Below, in pieces: positions 48,938 to 57,947 of a stretch of DNA of 64,000 bases. The translations under genes and the position numbers were made by a program. The notes under the pieces are model-generated. The model had not been told where the DNA came from, did not search any database, and was given only the letters and a program-made list of their open reading frames with translations. Origin of the DNA: JAMZMI01 sp039944535 (GTDB lineage: Bacteria; Bacteroidota; Bacteroidia; Cytophagales; Cyclobacteriaceae); the NCBI GenBank assembly GCA_039944535.1, contig JBDUYP010000007.1, forward strand, positions 248,001 through 312,000. The letters run 5' to 3'. Position 1 is the stretch's first letter. Each line of letters starts with the position of its first letter.

Positions 48938-50806
48938 TTACTGCACCATATTAGAGGCAAGCCTGACCATCTGGATAAACTCACTGCGGTAGCCATATTC
49001 ATCTTCGCCTTTGGCTCCTTTTGCCAGGTCTATCACATTTTCGTATTTCATGTCACCTTTATAGTCTGAGTCGCGGAGTAGCATGCCAAAGCTCGCCACA
49101 GATGCCGCCCACTGGATGTTGGCGTCATTTTTTACCTGATCCTTTTTGCCAAGCGTCTTGGTGATCAGCTTGCTCTTATCCTCATCTGGTGCTTTGTATC
49201 GAAACTTCACAGTCAGCAGTTCGTCGGCGCTTGAAGCTGTCGTCGTGATTTTCTCATCCACTTCTTTCTGGTACTTGAGCGGATCTACATTACCCACAAA
49301 ATCACTTTTTACCCCTACAGGCACTATTTCATAAAGTGCCGTGACGGTGTGGCCACTGCCCAGCTCGCCCGCATCTTTTTTGTCATTGTTAAAATCCTCA
49401 TCGGCCAGTTTTCTGTTTTCATACCCAATCAGGCGATAAGCCTGCACTACAGCAGGGTTAAACTCCACCTGTATTTTCACATCCTTGGCAATGGTAAAAA
49501 GCGTACCGCCAAATTCATTGACCAGCACTTTTTGTGCTTCCTGCAGGTTGTCGATGTAAGCATAGTTTCCATTTCCCTTGTCAGCCAGGATTTCCATCTT
49601 GGAGTCTTTGTAGTTGCCCATCCCAAAACCAAGTACGGTTAGGAAGATGCCATCTTTTCTTTTCTCTTCTATCAGGTCTTCCATGGCTTCATTGCTCGAT
49701 GCTCCCACGTTGAAGTCGCCATCTGTGGCCAGGATTATTCTATTGTTGCCGCCTTGTACTAAGTTTTTCTTAGCCGTTTTGTAGGCTAGTTCTATCCCGG
49801 CTCCACCAGCAGTAGATCCGCCGGCCTGTAGGTTATCCAACGCCTCGATGATCTTTTGCTTGTCGTTGGTAGGCTCCAGCACTAGTCCGGCTGCTCCGGC
49901 ATACACTACTATAGAGATTTTGTCTTCATCGCGCATTTCGTTCACGAGCATTTTCAAAGAAGACTTCAGCAGGGGCAGTTTGTTGGGGCTGTTCATGCTC
50001 CCGGATACATCCAGCAAAAACACAAGATTGGAAGCAGGCAGATCTTTGGTCGCTATCTTCTGTCCTTGCAGGCCTATTTGCACGAGATGATGTTTTTCGT
50101 TCCATGGTGCAGGCATATAGTTGGTCGTGATCGAAAATGGATCAGAGCCTTTTGGCTGTGGGTAGTCATAAGTGAAGTAGTTGATCATCTCCTCTATGCG
50201 CACGGCATCTACGGGAGGCTTTTGGCCACTGTTGAGGAAGCGGCGCACATTGCTGTAAGCGGCAGCATCTACATCTATCGAGAATGTGGAAAGCGGGGTT
50301 TCGAGCGGTTTCAGAAATTTGTTTTCTTCGAATCCTTCATAGTCTTCTGTGTTGGTTGGGCGAATGTAGCTGTCGTCATAATTCATTGGGGGAGGCGCAT
50401 AGTACGACTCCTGTTCTGCGCTTCTGTTAAAGAGTTTGTTGGCTGAGTGCGCAACTCCGGCTATACTGAGTTTCCTTTGGCTCCCATATCCCACTACTAC
50501 TACTTCGTCAAGGCTGGTTTCATCCTCCTCCAGCTGCACGTTGACTCTGAGTCTGGATTTCACGGGCTCCTCTTTGGTTTTGTATCCAATGAAAGAATAT
50601 GTCAAAACACTTTTTCCGCTGTTTACAGAAATGGCATAGTGCCCATTGATGTCTGTTACCACTCCGTTTGTGGTTCCTTTTTCCAACACGGTTACTCCTG
50701 GAAGTGTGGCTCCAGTTTCGTCGCTTACTACTCCCTCCACCTTCAGCGCAGGGCTTTGGGAAGTCAGCGTTCCCAGAATTGTCATCAATAAAATAAATCG
50801 TCTCAT
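48938..50806 (-). CDS. YfbK-type von Willebrand A protein with carboxypeptidase-D-like N-terminus
   Basis: A 622-residue exported protein. After a signal peptide (about 1-20) comes a carboxypeptidase-D-like domain (VEGVVSDETGATLPGVTVLE, about 23-95) and the SusC-type segment LDEVVVVGYGSQRK at 99-112, but no plug or barrel follows. Residues of about 160-255 form the YfbK-type N-terminal domain, the vWA domain follows with the MIDAS sequence DVSGS at 266-270, and the C-terminal 150 residues match the DUF3520 region. The vWA fold usually binds protein partners via a metal. It is divergent from the ECF sigma gene. Confidence 0.85.
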   Translation of the reverse strand: MRRFILLMTILGTLTSQSPALKVEGVVSDETGATLPGVTVLEKGTTNGVVTDINGHYAISVNSGKSVLTYSFIGYKTKEEPVKSRLRVNVQLEEDETSLDEVVVVGYGSQRKLSIAGVAHSANKLFNRSAEQESYYAPPPMNYDDSYIRPTNTEDYEGFEENKFLKPLETPLSTFSIDVDAAAYSNVRRFLNSGQKPPVDAVRIEEMINYFTYDYPQPKGSDPFSITTNYMPAPWNEKHHLVQIGLQGQKIATKDLPASNLVFLLDVSGSMNSPNKLPLLKSSLKMLVNEMRDEDKISIVVYAGAAGLVLEPTNDKQKIIEALDNLQAGGSTAGGAGIELAYKTAKKNLVQGGNNRIILATDGDFNVGASSNEAMEDLIEEKRKDGIFLTVLGFGMGNYKDSKMEILADKGNGNYAYIDNLQEAQKVLVNEFGGTLFTIAKDVKIQVEFNPAVVQAYRLIGYENRKLADEDFNNDKKDAGELGSGHTVTALYEIVPVGVKSDFVGNVDPLKYQKEVDEKITTTASSADELLTVKFRYKAPDEDKSKLITKTLGKKDQVKNDANIQWAASVASFGMLLRDSDYKGDMKYENVIDLAKGAKGEDEYGYRSEFIQMVRLASNMVQ

Positions 50807-50938
50807 ATCGGTATAATTTTGATTTTCTACCGTTGAGATGAAAGGACTGATGTAATTCCATAAATTGCGTCTGAAAATTTTAAATTAATTTTCAAAACCT
50901 ACCCTGAGGTCAATAAATCAATACAATAGCCAATTAGT

Positions 50939-51502
50939 TTGAGCCTGTTTCCATCAAATAAAAAGGACTTAGAAGACTCGGAATTGCTGAAGCGATACCG
51001 CAAATGGGGCGATGCAGAAAGTCTGGGCTTTCTCTATGACAGATATCTGCATTTGGTCTATGGTCTCTGCCTCAAGTATCTCAAATCAAGAGAAGCGAGT
51101 CAGGATGCCGTCATGGACATCTATGAGATTTTGACTGTGAAGCTGAAAAACCAGGATGTGGAGTTTTTTAAGAGTTGGCTTTATATGGTGAGTAAAAACC
51201 ATTGCCTCATGGCGCTACGTAAGGTCAATCCAAAAATGAATGAAAAATTTATGGAATCGGACGTGCTCGTGCATCCCATGGGTGAAGATAACCTTGAATC
51301 AGATCTGGTGGCGCTGGAAGATTGTATTGAGCAACTCAAAGACGAACAAAAGCTATGCGTGCAGTTGTTTTATTTGGAGCGAAAGAGTTATCAGGAAATA
51401 GCCGGAAACAGTAAAATGGAGTTGAAAAGGGTGAAAAGTTTCATTCAAAATGGGAAACGAAACCTGAAAATTTGTTTAGAAGGTAAGGATGTCAGAGGAT
51501 AA
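50939..51502 (+). CDS. ECF-type RNA polymerase sigma factor
   Basis: A 187-residue sigma-70 family protein of the extracytoplasmic-function class. Region 2 includes LLKRYRKWGDAESLGFLYDR and VMDIYEILTVKL; region 4 is VQLFYLERKSYQEIAGNSKM with the helix-turn-helix. The start is TTG at 50939, since an in-frame stop lies 10 bp upstream and no ATG or GTG precedes region 2. It overlaps the next gene, a membrane protein with a cytoplasmic N-terminus, by 14 bp, an arrangement usual for sigma/anti-sigma pairs. Confidence 0.87.
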   Translation: MSLFPSNKKDLEDSELLKRYRKWGDAESLGFLYDRYLHLVYGLCLKYLKSREASQDAVMDIYEILTVKLKNQDVEFFKSWLYMVSKNHCLMALRKVNPKMNEKFMESDVLVHPMGEDNLESDLVALEDCIEQLKDEQKLCVQLFYLERKSYQEIAGNSKMELKRVKSFIQNGKRNLKICLEGKDVRG

Positions 51503-52916
51503 GAAAACATATCGCTATCTATCCGAGCAGGAGCTGAAAGACTACCTGGCAGGGAAACTTGCGCCTGCTGAGCAGTATGACGTGGAGCGCCAGTCCCTCG
51601 ACTCAGATTTTGACGGTGAGGCGCTGGACGGTTGGGAGGAAAATGATGCGGATTTGCTTTCTGACGATCTCAATCTGATGAGAGTTAGGCTCAGTGCTAA
51701 CACAGAAAAGGGAAGCGGAACCTGGATGAAAGTGGCAGCAGCTGTGGCGTTGCTTATAGCAGCCGGATACGGCGTTTGGTTTGCCATAGATCATGTTGGC
51801 AGCACGGAAAGTTCCCTTGCGGTAAAACAAAGTGAGGAGGTACCTGTCCCTGAGGACTCTGCCACGTTTTCAGAGGAGGAGGCTGCTGAAGAGGATTTAA
51901 TGGAGGTTGTAGTGGAGGAATTGGAGGAGGAAAGCTCCAATCCTGACCCAAATCTCACTCCAACTCAGGAAGAAGAATCAGAGCAGCCGGCAGTATTAAA
52001 GGAAGATCATAAACCACAAATTGCCATGGCTGAACAACAGAACACTCTGAAACCTGCGATAGAGGAAGAAATAACTACAAATGACGAGATGGTCGCTTTG
52101 GTCGAAGTGCCAGAGGTGGAAACTATCTCTATGGATGAGGCCGATGTTGTGATTGAAACCAATGATTTGGCTCTTGAAGCAAAGCCAGAAGTGGCCAACG
52201 CACTTCAGGGAAAACTGGCGGGAGTATCCACTCAGAATCAGGCAAGAGTAGTCGAGAGATCAGCTGGTGCGCCGCAAACCCGAAAAGCGAAAATGCTTCG
52301 CGGTGTGGTAACGGCCAAAGAGGATCAGGCGCCAATACCGGGGGTGACAGTCACGGTGAAGGGGACAAGCAAAGGTGCCGTTACCAATATCGATGGGGAA
52401 TACCTGATAGAAGTTCCTGCGGATGGAGCAACACTGCTTTTTTCATTTATTGGATACAAACCGGAAGAACAAACCATAGGTAATAAGGAAGTAATCAATG
52501 TGGAGCTTGGAGCCGATTTGGTGGCTTTGGAGGAAGTAGTGGTGACGGGATATGGAGCGCAGAAGAAGGAAAATGTGACAGGTGCGGTCACGACTGTAGA
52601 GGTGGATGATTTTGAAATAGAATACAGGGAAGCTCGACCAGTGGAAGGCGATAAAGCTTACAAGACCTACATCGAACTGAGCATGACATATCCGCAGGCA
52701 GCCAGAGAAAATAACGTCAAAGGGACGGTCAAACTGCAGGTTAGTATTTCAAAAACGGGTGAAATAACCAACGTGGAGGTGAAGAACGGGTTGGGTTATG
52801 GGTGTGACGAGGAGGCTGTGCGATTGGTGGAGCAGGGGCCTAAGTGGCAACCTGCCATCAGAAATGATCAGCCGATAGATTCCAAGGTGACGTATCGTAT
52901 CAAGTTCCCGCAATAG
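51489..52916 (+). CDS. Putative anti-sigma membrane protein fused to carboxypeptidase-D-like and TonB C-terminal domains
   Basis: A 475-residue single-span protein. The cytoplasmic part (1-78) could bind the sigma factor; the span is at about 80-100. A Glu/Pro-rich linker (about 105-260) contains a SusC-like ALQGKLAGVSTQNQ near 237-250. A carboxypeptidase-D-like domain follows (LRGVVTAKEDQAPIPGVTVT, from about 268), then EEVVVTGYGAQKK, and a TonB C-terminal energy-transfer domain (YPQAARENNVKGTVKLQV to the end). The anti-sigma role is inferred from the 14-bp overlap with the ECF gene. The 3' end overlaps the convergent prmC by 17 bp. Confidence 0.75.
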   Translation: MSEDKKTYRYLSEQELKDYLAGKLAPAEQYDVERQSLDSDFDGEALDGWEENDADLLSDDLNLMRVRLSANTEKGSGTWMKVAAAVALLIAAGYGVWFAIDHVGSTESSLAVKQSEEVPVPEDSATFSEEEAAEEDLMEVVVEELEEESSNPDPNLTPTQEEESEQPAVLKEDHKPQIAMAEQQNTLKPAIEEEITTNDEMVALVEVPEVETISMDEADVVIETNDLALEAKPEVANALQGKLAGVSTQNQARVVERSAGAPQTRKAKMLRGVVTAKEDQAPIPGVTVTVKGTSKGAVTNIDGEYLIEVPADGATLLFSFIGYKPEEQTIGNKEVINVELGADLVALEEVVVTGYGAQKKENVTGAVTTVEVDDFEIEYREARPVEGDKAYKTYIELSMTYPQAARENNVKGTVKLQVSISKTGEITNVEVKNGLGYGCDEEAVRLVEQGPKWQPAIRNDQPIDSKVTYRIKFPQ

Positions 52917-53754
52917 CGCAAACCATTCGGTCTTTTCCCTGCAGATCCTGAAATACAGACACTTCTCGGTAACCTTGACTCTCAAGCAGCTCCATGGTAG
53001 CTTTCCCATATTTTTCATGGATTTCAAAATAAAGCTTGCCGCCCGCCTTGAGTGCTTTCAGTGCCTTTTCACCAATAACACGATAAAACAAAAGAGGGTC
53101 TTGATCCGGCACGAACAAAGCGATTTCAGGGTCATAGTCTAACACATTCCTGTCCATTTGAGATTTTTCCAAATCCGGAATGTAAGGAGGATTACTCACG
53201 ATGATATCCAGTTCATTCTCTTTTAGTTCCTCTGTGAGAATATCCATTTCGGAGAATGAAACATACGCCTGATTGAGCTGAGCATTTTCTTTGGCAATCG
53301 CCAAAGCACCTGCGGAAATATCTAGAGCGTGGACTTCAGGCCTCTTCATTTCCAAAGCCAATGAAATAGGGATGCAGCCCGTACCTGTCCCAATATCGAG
53401 AATTTGGAGATTAGGTTTTTGATTCTCTTTTATGATCAAATCCACCAGCTCTTCTGTCTCTGGGCGAGGCACAAGCGTGTGCTTATTCACTTTGAACTTC
53501 CTTCCGTAAAAGTGAGTGTGCCCAATTATATGCTGGATTGGTTCGTGTAGAAGCAGTCGTTTCACGGCACTGTTTATTTTGCCCACCCTGTCCGCTTCCA
53601 ACATGGAATCGGGCCTAATCAACCTGTCCGTTTTACTTATGCCGAGCAAATCCTCAAAAAGCAGATTGCACATGATTTCTGCTTCCCGCTGATCATAGAT
53701 CGAGGTTAGTTCCTGCACAGTTTCTTTGTAAATTGCCGACACTTTTGAGTCCAT
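52900..53754 (-). CDS. prmC: Peptide chain release factor N5-glutamine methyltransferase
   Basis: A 284-residue SAM-dependent methyltransferase that modifies the GGQ glutamine of release factors. The SAM-binding LDIGTGTGCIPISLAL (about 115-130) and catalytic VSNPPYIP motif near 184-191 are diagnostic. The ATG at 53754 is chosen; a TTG directly upstream gives a one-residue longer form. It is divergent from ribD by 18 bp. Confidence 0.93.
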   Translation of the reverse strand: MDSKVSAIYKETVQELTSIYDQREAEIMCNLLFEDLLGISKTDRLIRPDSMLEADRVGKINSAVKRLLLHEPIQHIIGHTHFYGRKFKVNKHTLVPRPETEELVDLIIKENQKPNLQILDIGTGTGCIPISLALEMKRPEVHALDISAGALAIAKENAQLNQAYVSFSEMDILTEELKENELDIIVSNPPYIPDLEKSQMDRNVLDYDPEIALFVPDQDPLLFYRVIGEKALKALKAGGKLYFEIHEKYGKATMELLESQGYREVSVFQDLQGKDRMVCAIAGT

Positions 53755-53772
53755 CAAACGAAGTTACCAAAT

Positions 53773-54792
53773 ATGGCTGATGAGCTGTTCATGAAACGTG
53801 CACTGGAGCTGGCAAAGCTTGGAATGGCCGACGCTCGACCCAACCCGATGGTGGGGTGTGTGATTGTGCATGCAGGAAAAATCATTGGCGAAGGCTATCA
53901 CGAAAAATTTGGTGGACCTCATGCTGAGGTCAACGCCATCAATGATGTAGTGCATCAGGAACTTCTGGCTGAAAGCACCGCATATGTGACTCTGGAACCA
54001 TGCTCACATTTCGGCAAAACTCCCCCTTGTGCTGATCTTTTGATTGAAAAAAAGCTAAAGCGCGTTGTGGTCTGCAACGTGGACCCAAACCCAGTGGTAT
54101 CTGGCCGAGGGATTGAGCGAATGCAAGCAGCGGGGATCGACGTGGAGGTGGGGCTTTTGGAGGATGAAGGAAACAAACTCAACAAGCGCTTTTTCACTTT
54201 TCACACAAAACAGCGCCCATACGTTTTGCTCAAGTGGGCACAGACTGCAGACGGTTTTGTGGCCAGAGAAAACTTCGACAGTAAGTGGATTTCTAATCAA
54301 TATTCTCGTCAGCTGGTGCACAAGTGGCGCTCCGAAGAGTCGGCGATAATGGTTGGCACCAACACTGCTAAATATGACAATCCTTCGCTTACGGTGCGGC
54401 ATTGGGTGGGGAAGAATCCCACGAGAATTGTCATTGATAGAAATTTAGAACTTGACCAGAGCACGAACCTGTTTGATGGTTCAGTGGAAACGCTGGTTTT
54501 TACTGAGAAAATAGCCGAGTCAAAACGCAATGTCGAGTTTGTGACTCTTGATGAATTGGTTCCAAAAACGATTTTGGGGGAACTTCACAAAAGGAAATTG
54601 CTTTCGGTTTTGATAGAAGGTGGTGCGGCTTTGCTTCAAAGTTTTATAGAGGAGAACCTTTGGGACGAGGCGCGTGTTTTCACTGCGACTCAAAAGTTTG
54701 AGACAGGGATCAGGGCGCCCATGTTGGCGTACAAACCTTCTTCTGAGGAGGACGTCAAAGAAGATAAATTAACCACATATTTTAATTCATAA
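53773..54792 (+). CDS. ribD: Bifunctional riboflavin deaminase/reductase
   Basis: A 339-residue enzyme of riboflavin synthesis. The zinc deaminase domain has HAEVNAI and PCSHFGKTPPCADLL (cytidine-deaminase-type HAE and PCxxxxxxPPC), and the C-terminal reductase domain has KWAQTADGFVA and IMVGTNTAKYDNPSLTVR and a closing ALLQSFIEENLWDEARVF. Both domains look intact. The next gene starts on its last base (TAATG). Confidence 0.94.
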   Translation: MADELFMKRALELAKLGMADARPNPMVGCVIVHAGKIIGEGYHEKFGGPHAEVNAINDVVHQELLAESTAYVTLEPCSHFGKTPPCADLLIEKKLKRVVVCNVDPNPVVSGRGIERMQAAGIDVEVGLLEDEGNKLNKRFFTFHTKQRPYVLLKWAQTADGFVARENFDSKWISNQYSRQLVHKWRSEESAIMVGTNTAKYDNPSLTVRHWVGKNPTRIVIDRNLELDQSTNLFDGSVETLVFTEKIAESKRNVEFVTLDELVPKTILGELHKRKLLSVLIEGGAALLQSFIEENLWDEARVFTATQKFETGIRAPMLAYKPSSEEDVKEDKLTTYFNS

Positions 54793-55268
54793 TGGCCGAA
54801 GAATTACACATTTCAGCATCTGCTGATAAAAAGGAAAAATACAAATCACTTCTTCCGCAGATTCAGGCGTTGGTTTCAGGGGAGGAGGATTTGGTAGCCA
54901 ATTTGGCCAATATCTCTGCCGCTCTGAAGCAGTCTTTTGGCTTTTTTTGGGTTGGCTTTTATCTCGTAAAAAACGATCAGCTTGTACTTGGACCCTTTCA
55001 GGGGCCTATTGCCTGCACTCGGATCAACAAAGGAAAGGGCGTTTGCGGCACGGTGTGGGAAAAAGGAGAAACCCTGGTTGTTCCAAATGTAGATGAGTTT
55101 CCCGGTCACATCGCATGCAGCTCAGATTCCAGATCGGAGATTGTGGTTCCCCTGAAGAGAGGTGATGAAACCATTGGAGTGCTAGATATAGACAGTGACG
55201 AACTCAATCAGTTTGATGAAGTTGATCAGGAGTATTTGGAGGAGCTTTTGAATAGCCTTAGCCTATAA
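54792..55268 (+). CDS. Free methionine-(R)-sulfoxide reductase (GAF domain)
   Basis: A 158-residue GAF protein with Cys75, Cys85 and Cys109. The spacing of 10 and 24 residues equals that of the redox cysteines of E. coli fRMsr (84, 94, 118), and the surrounding GPFQGPIACTRI, GVCG and HIACSSDSRSEIVVPL are characteristic. It reduces free methionine-R-sulfoxide. It follows ribD directly and ends 6 bp past the stop of the convergent M48 gene. Confidence 0.92.
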   Translation: MAEELHISASADKKEKYKSLLPQIQALVSGEEDLVANLANISAALKQSFGFFWVGFYLVKNDQLVLGPFQGPIACTRINKGKGVCGTVWEKGETLVVPNVDEFPGHIACSSDSRSEIVVPLKRGDETIGVLDIDSDELNQFDEVDQEYLEELLNSLSL

Positions 55269-56048
55269 GTTTCGCTTCACGGCCTCCCAGTCTATTTCCA
55301 GCGACTGGTTTTCAAAATCTTCCGATAGCTCGTATTCCAGCGACTCCTTTATGCGCTTGTTGATATTGGGATGAGACATGAGGAACTCCAGGTTCTCATT
55401 GTAATCGCCATGTTCTTCTTTCAGCCTGCGAAATACCGTGGAAACATATCTTGGGCTGATTTCAGCTTTCTCCAATGTCTTCAATGCAAACAGATCTGCG
55501 CTCGACTCCTGAGATCGGTCAAAGGAAGAGGAAATAGTTGCTCGCGCCAGTTCTCCAACCAACACAGGGTCACTGCCAGTAAGAATCGAGAATACCACAT
55601 TCAGTCCCATCTCTTTCACCAGTTTGTTGACCACATGCCTTTCTTCCACATGTCCCATTTCATGGGCAAGTACCGCCGCAAGTTCTTCAGGGCTTTCCGT
55701 GATTTGGATGATGCCGGAAAAAATAAAAATGTGCCCGCCCAGTGTCGCAAAAGCATTGACCTGAGGTTCATCTACGACATAGAGTTTATAGTCATAGTTA
55801 GTAGGGCCAATAGCGTCTAACAGTCTGGTTTTCATCACAGAAATGGCTTCTGCAATGGTGTCGTTTTCTATCTCTTTATATTGGCTCAAAACCTGATCTG
55901 CAAGCAGCTCACCGATTTCTTGCTCCGTTTCTACTGGCACAGATAGTTCAGGAGAATCCGGCACCCATTTGAAAAGGGTGAAGGCTATCCACCCCAGCAG
56001 GAAAACACCTATGACAATGAAGAGCTCCTTATACAGTCCTTTGATCAT
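55263..56048 (-). CDS. M48-family membrane zinc metallopeptidase
   Basis: A 261-residue protein with one N-terminal membrane anchor (about 8-27) and a peptidase domain. The zinc site is HEMGH at 129-133 in LAAVLAHEMGHVEERH, and a downstream QESSADLFALKTL provides the third-ligand region. Oma1/BepA-like M48 proteins act in envelope protein quality control. It overlaps the next upstream gene start by 1 bp. Confidence 0.9.
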   Translation of the reverse strand: MIKGLYKELFIVIGVFLLGWIAFTLFKWVPDSPELSVPVETEQEIGELLADQVLSQYKEIENDTIAEAISVMKTRLLDAIGPTNYDYKLYVVDEPQVNAFATLGGHIFIFSGIIQITESPEELAAVLAHEMGHVEERHVVNKLVKEMGLNVVFSILTGSDPVLVGELARATISSSFDRSQESSADLFALKTLEKAEISPRYVSTVFRRLKEEHGDYNENLEFLMSHPNINKRIKESLEYELSEDFENQSLEIDWEAVKRNL

Positions 56049-56575
56049 CAGACCGGCGGTTTGTTTTCGATATGCTGACTTTCTTCATCCTTGATTCTGT
56101 AGGCGTAGTGATATGCCAATTTGCCGAAGAATAGAAAGTAATAAAACCTTCCTTTGCGCGCTTTCACGGCTCCAACGATGGAGAAAATCACGTAGAGCAA
56201 GTTGGCAACAGCCACCACCCAGACGTAACCCCAGTAAACTTCAGAGACCGTAGCAAAACCCTCGAGAAATTCTTCTCCATTCTGAAAGGACCCATCTTTA
56301 AATAAGATGCGAAAGGTCCAAAAAACCAGTCCGGCGTTGAGCAATGTTGTTGGTAGTTGAGAATAGAGCGATTGTAGCGAATGAAATTTTACAAAGCGGC
56401 TCTTATTCTTGTTGACTATGTAATAAATGATGGCCGCAATGAGGTTGATGATGGGCAAAGGAAGACCTGCTGCCAGAGCGGCGAACATCATGAGATAAGC
56501 ACCCATGGCGTCTTCACGCTGACGGGTGCTTATATCTTCTATCTGGTCAATAGGGTGATATTGGGTTTCGGTCAT
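56048..56575 (-). CDS. DUF4870-family membrane protein
   Basis: A 175-residue protein with about three to four spans (near 27-50, 71-87, 109-133). The pattern AYLMMFAALAAGLPLPIINLIAAII and the following SRFVKFHSLQSLYSQ are typical of DUF4870 proteins. Function unknown. It lies between the M48 peptidase and DUF4389 genes and probably belongs to the same minus-strand transcript. Confidence 0.8.
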   Translation of the reverse strand: MTETQYHPIDQIEDISTRQREDAMGAYLMMFAALAAGLPLPIINLIAAIIYYIVNKNKSRFVKFHSLQSLYSQLPTTLLNAGLVFWTFRILFKDGSFQNGEEFLEGFATVSEVYWGYVWVVAVANLLYVIFSIVGAVKARKGRFYYFLFFGKLAYHYAYRIKDEESQHIENKPPV

Positions 56576-56576
56576 T

Positions 56577-57161
56577 TTATTCTTCTCCAGAAAATGGTGG
56601 GTAGTCGTCCGTCATGAAGCTCATGTATAGGTTTACCCTGGTGCTCCAGCGGATGGTGTTGACATTGAATGTGTGCCATCTCTCCGGATATTCTCCCGTG
56701 AAAAGTACGGCCCAAAATGAAAGGAAAGTAAGTATGAGCCCCCACAAGATTCTGAAGTAAAGGATTATGCCATGAGGAAGCAAAACATAAAATGCACCCA
56801 AAAAGGTCTTTAGTAACAAAAGTCCTCTGCTGAGATTTTCCGGATATGGCACTTCCAATGAAGTGTATTCGTCCGTGGCTTTGATACCAAATGCAGGATA
56901 GCCATCTGCCAGATTCATCATGCGGGCATTTAGTCGAAGGTTCCAGCGCAGCAAGTCAACCTGAAACTCGAAAAAACTTTCGGGGTATCGGCCGGTGAAA
57001 AGTATGGACCACCAGGCAATGAACTGCAAGATAGCCCCCCAGATACTTACAAAAATGAGAAGAAATAGATGCGGAAAAATGATGTAGATAGCTCCAAATA
57101 GTGATCTTAAAATAAGCTCTAGTCTGGAATAGTTTTCCTGATGAGAAATAGAGAGATTCAT
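56577..57161 (-). CDS. DUF4389-family membrane protein
   Basis: A 194-residue protein with two similar halves, each with a hydrophobic pair of spans followed by FTGRYPESFFEF (first) or FTGEYPERWHTF (second) and W-x-x-R-x-N, the DUF4389 repeat. Function unknown. Starts with an ATG at 57161 and is 1 bp from the DUF4870 gene. The repeat suggests internal duplication. Confidence 0.8.
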   Translation of the reverse strand: MNLSISHQENYSRLELILRSLFGAIYIIFPHLFLLIFVSIWGAILQFIAWWSILFTGRYPESFFEFQVDLLRWNLRLNARMMNLADGYPAFGIKATDEYTSLEVPYPENLSRGLLLLKTFLGAFYVLLPHGIILYFRILWGLILTFLSFWAVLFTGEYPERWHTFNVNTIRWSTRVNLYMSFMTDDYPPFSGEE

Positions 57162-57266
57162 GAAAAGTTAGATTAGTGAATTTTCAATTTACGCTAAAAT
57201 TGAAAATGGTCAAAATCCTGACCCTTTCTGATATGAGGAAAATTTATATGAAGATGGTAAATACCT

Positions 57267-57923
57267 TTATGAGAGTTCTGCAATCACTGTTTTGCCGCCA
57301 TAAGAAATATCGTCAATGTTGACTTTGATTTTGGCATCAAGTGGAAGATACAAGTCGATACGGCTGCCAAACCTGATGAATCCAAACTTCTCACCTTGTT
57401 CGGCTTTTTTGCCTTCTTCTGAGTAGAAACAAATCCTTCTGGCTACTGCTCCTGCTACCTGGCGCATCATGATCTCCACTCCTGATGAGTGCTTTAGTGC
57501 GATTGAGGTTCTTTCGTTATCGGTGCTTGACTTGGGGTGCCAGGCCACCAGAAATTTGCCGGGATGATGTTTGAAATAGGTAATCAGCCCTGCAATCGGG
57601 CTTCTGTTTACGTGCACGTTGAGTGGTGACATAAATATGGAAATCTGAATGCGTTCATCCTTGAGGTATTCCTGCTCTGTTGTTTTCTCAATTACAACCA
57701 CTTTTCCATCAGCCGGAGCGATGATGTGATTGTCATCGATTTCAACGCTGATTTCAGGATCGCGAAAGAATCTTACGATGAGAATCCAAAGGACTAGGCC
57801 AGCAGCTGCCAGCGCATATTGCACCACTGCAAATGGGATGAGCCAATAAAGAAGGGCATAAAGCAATGCCAAAACAATGGTAGAAATGGGGATAAGTTTA
57901 TACCCTTCTTTGTGAATATTCAT
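57267..57923 (-). CDS. psd: Phosphatidylserine decarboxylase, short type
   Basis: A 218-residue proenzyme of the short archaeal-like class. The pyruvoyl-generating site is GS at 186-187 in GFIRFGSRIDLYLP. The N-terminal membrane segments lie at about 13-55, and IIAPADGKVVVIE near 67-79 and SPLNVHVNRSPIAG are family hallmarks. It makes phosphatidylethanolamine. Neighbouring cdsA makes the CDP-diacylglycerol precursor, though glutamate dehydrogenase lies between them. Confidence 0.92.
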   Translation of the reverse strand: MNIHKEGYKLIPISTIVLALLYALLYWLIPFAVVQYALAAAGLVLWILIVRFFRDPEISVEIDDNHIIAPADGKVVVIEKTTEQEYLKDERIQISIFMSPLNVHVNRSPIAGLITYFKHHPGKFLVAWHPKSSTDNERTSIALKHSSGVEIMMRQVAGAVARRICFYSEEGKKAEQGEKFGFIRFGSRIDLYLPLDAKIKVNIDDISYGGKTVIAELS

Positions 57924-57947
57924 ATTTGTTATTTCTAGGGTTCCAGA

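Noticed and set aside
50939..51502. Upstream ATG for the ECF sigma factor
   Set aside because: An in-frame TAG lies 10 bp before the TTG codon, so no longer reading is possible.
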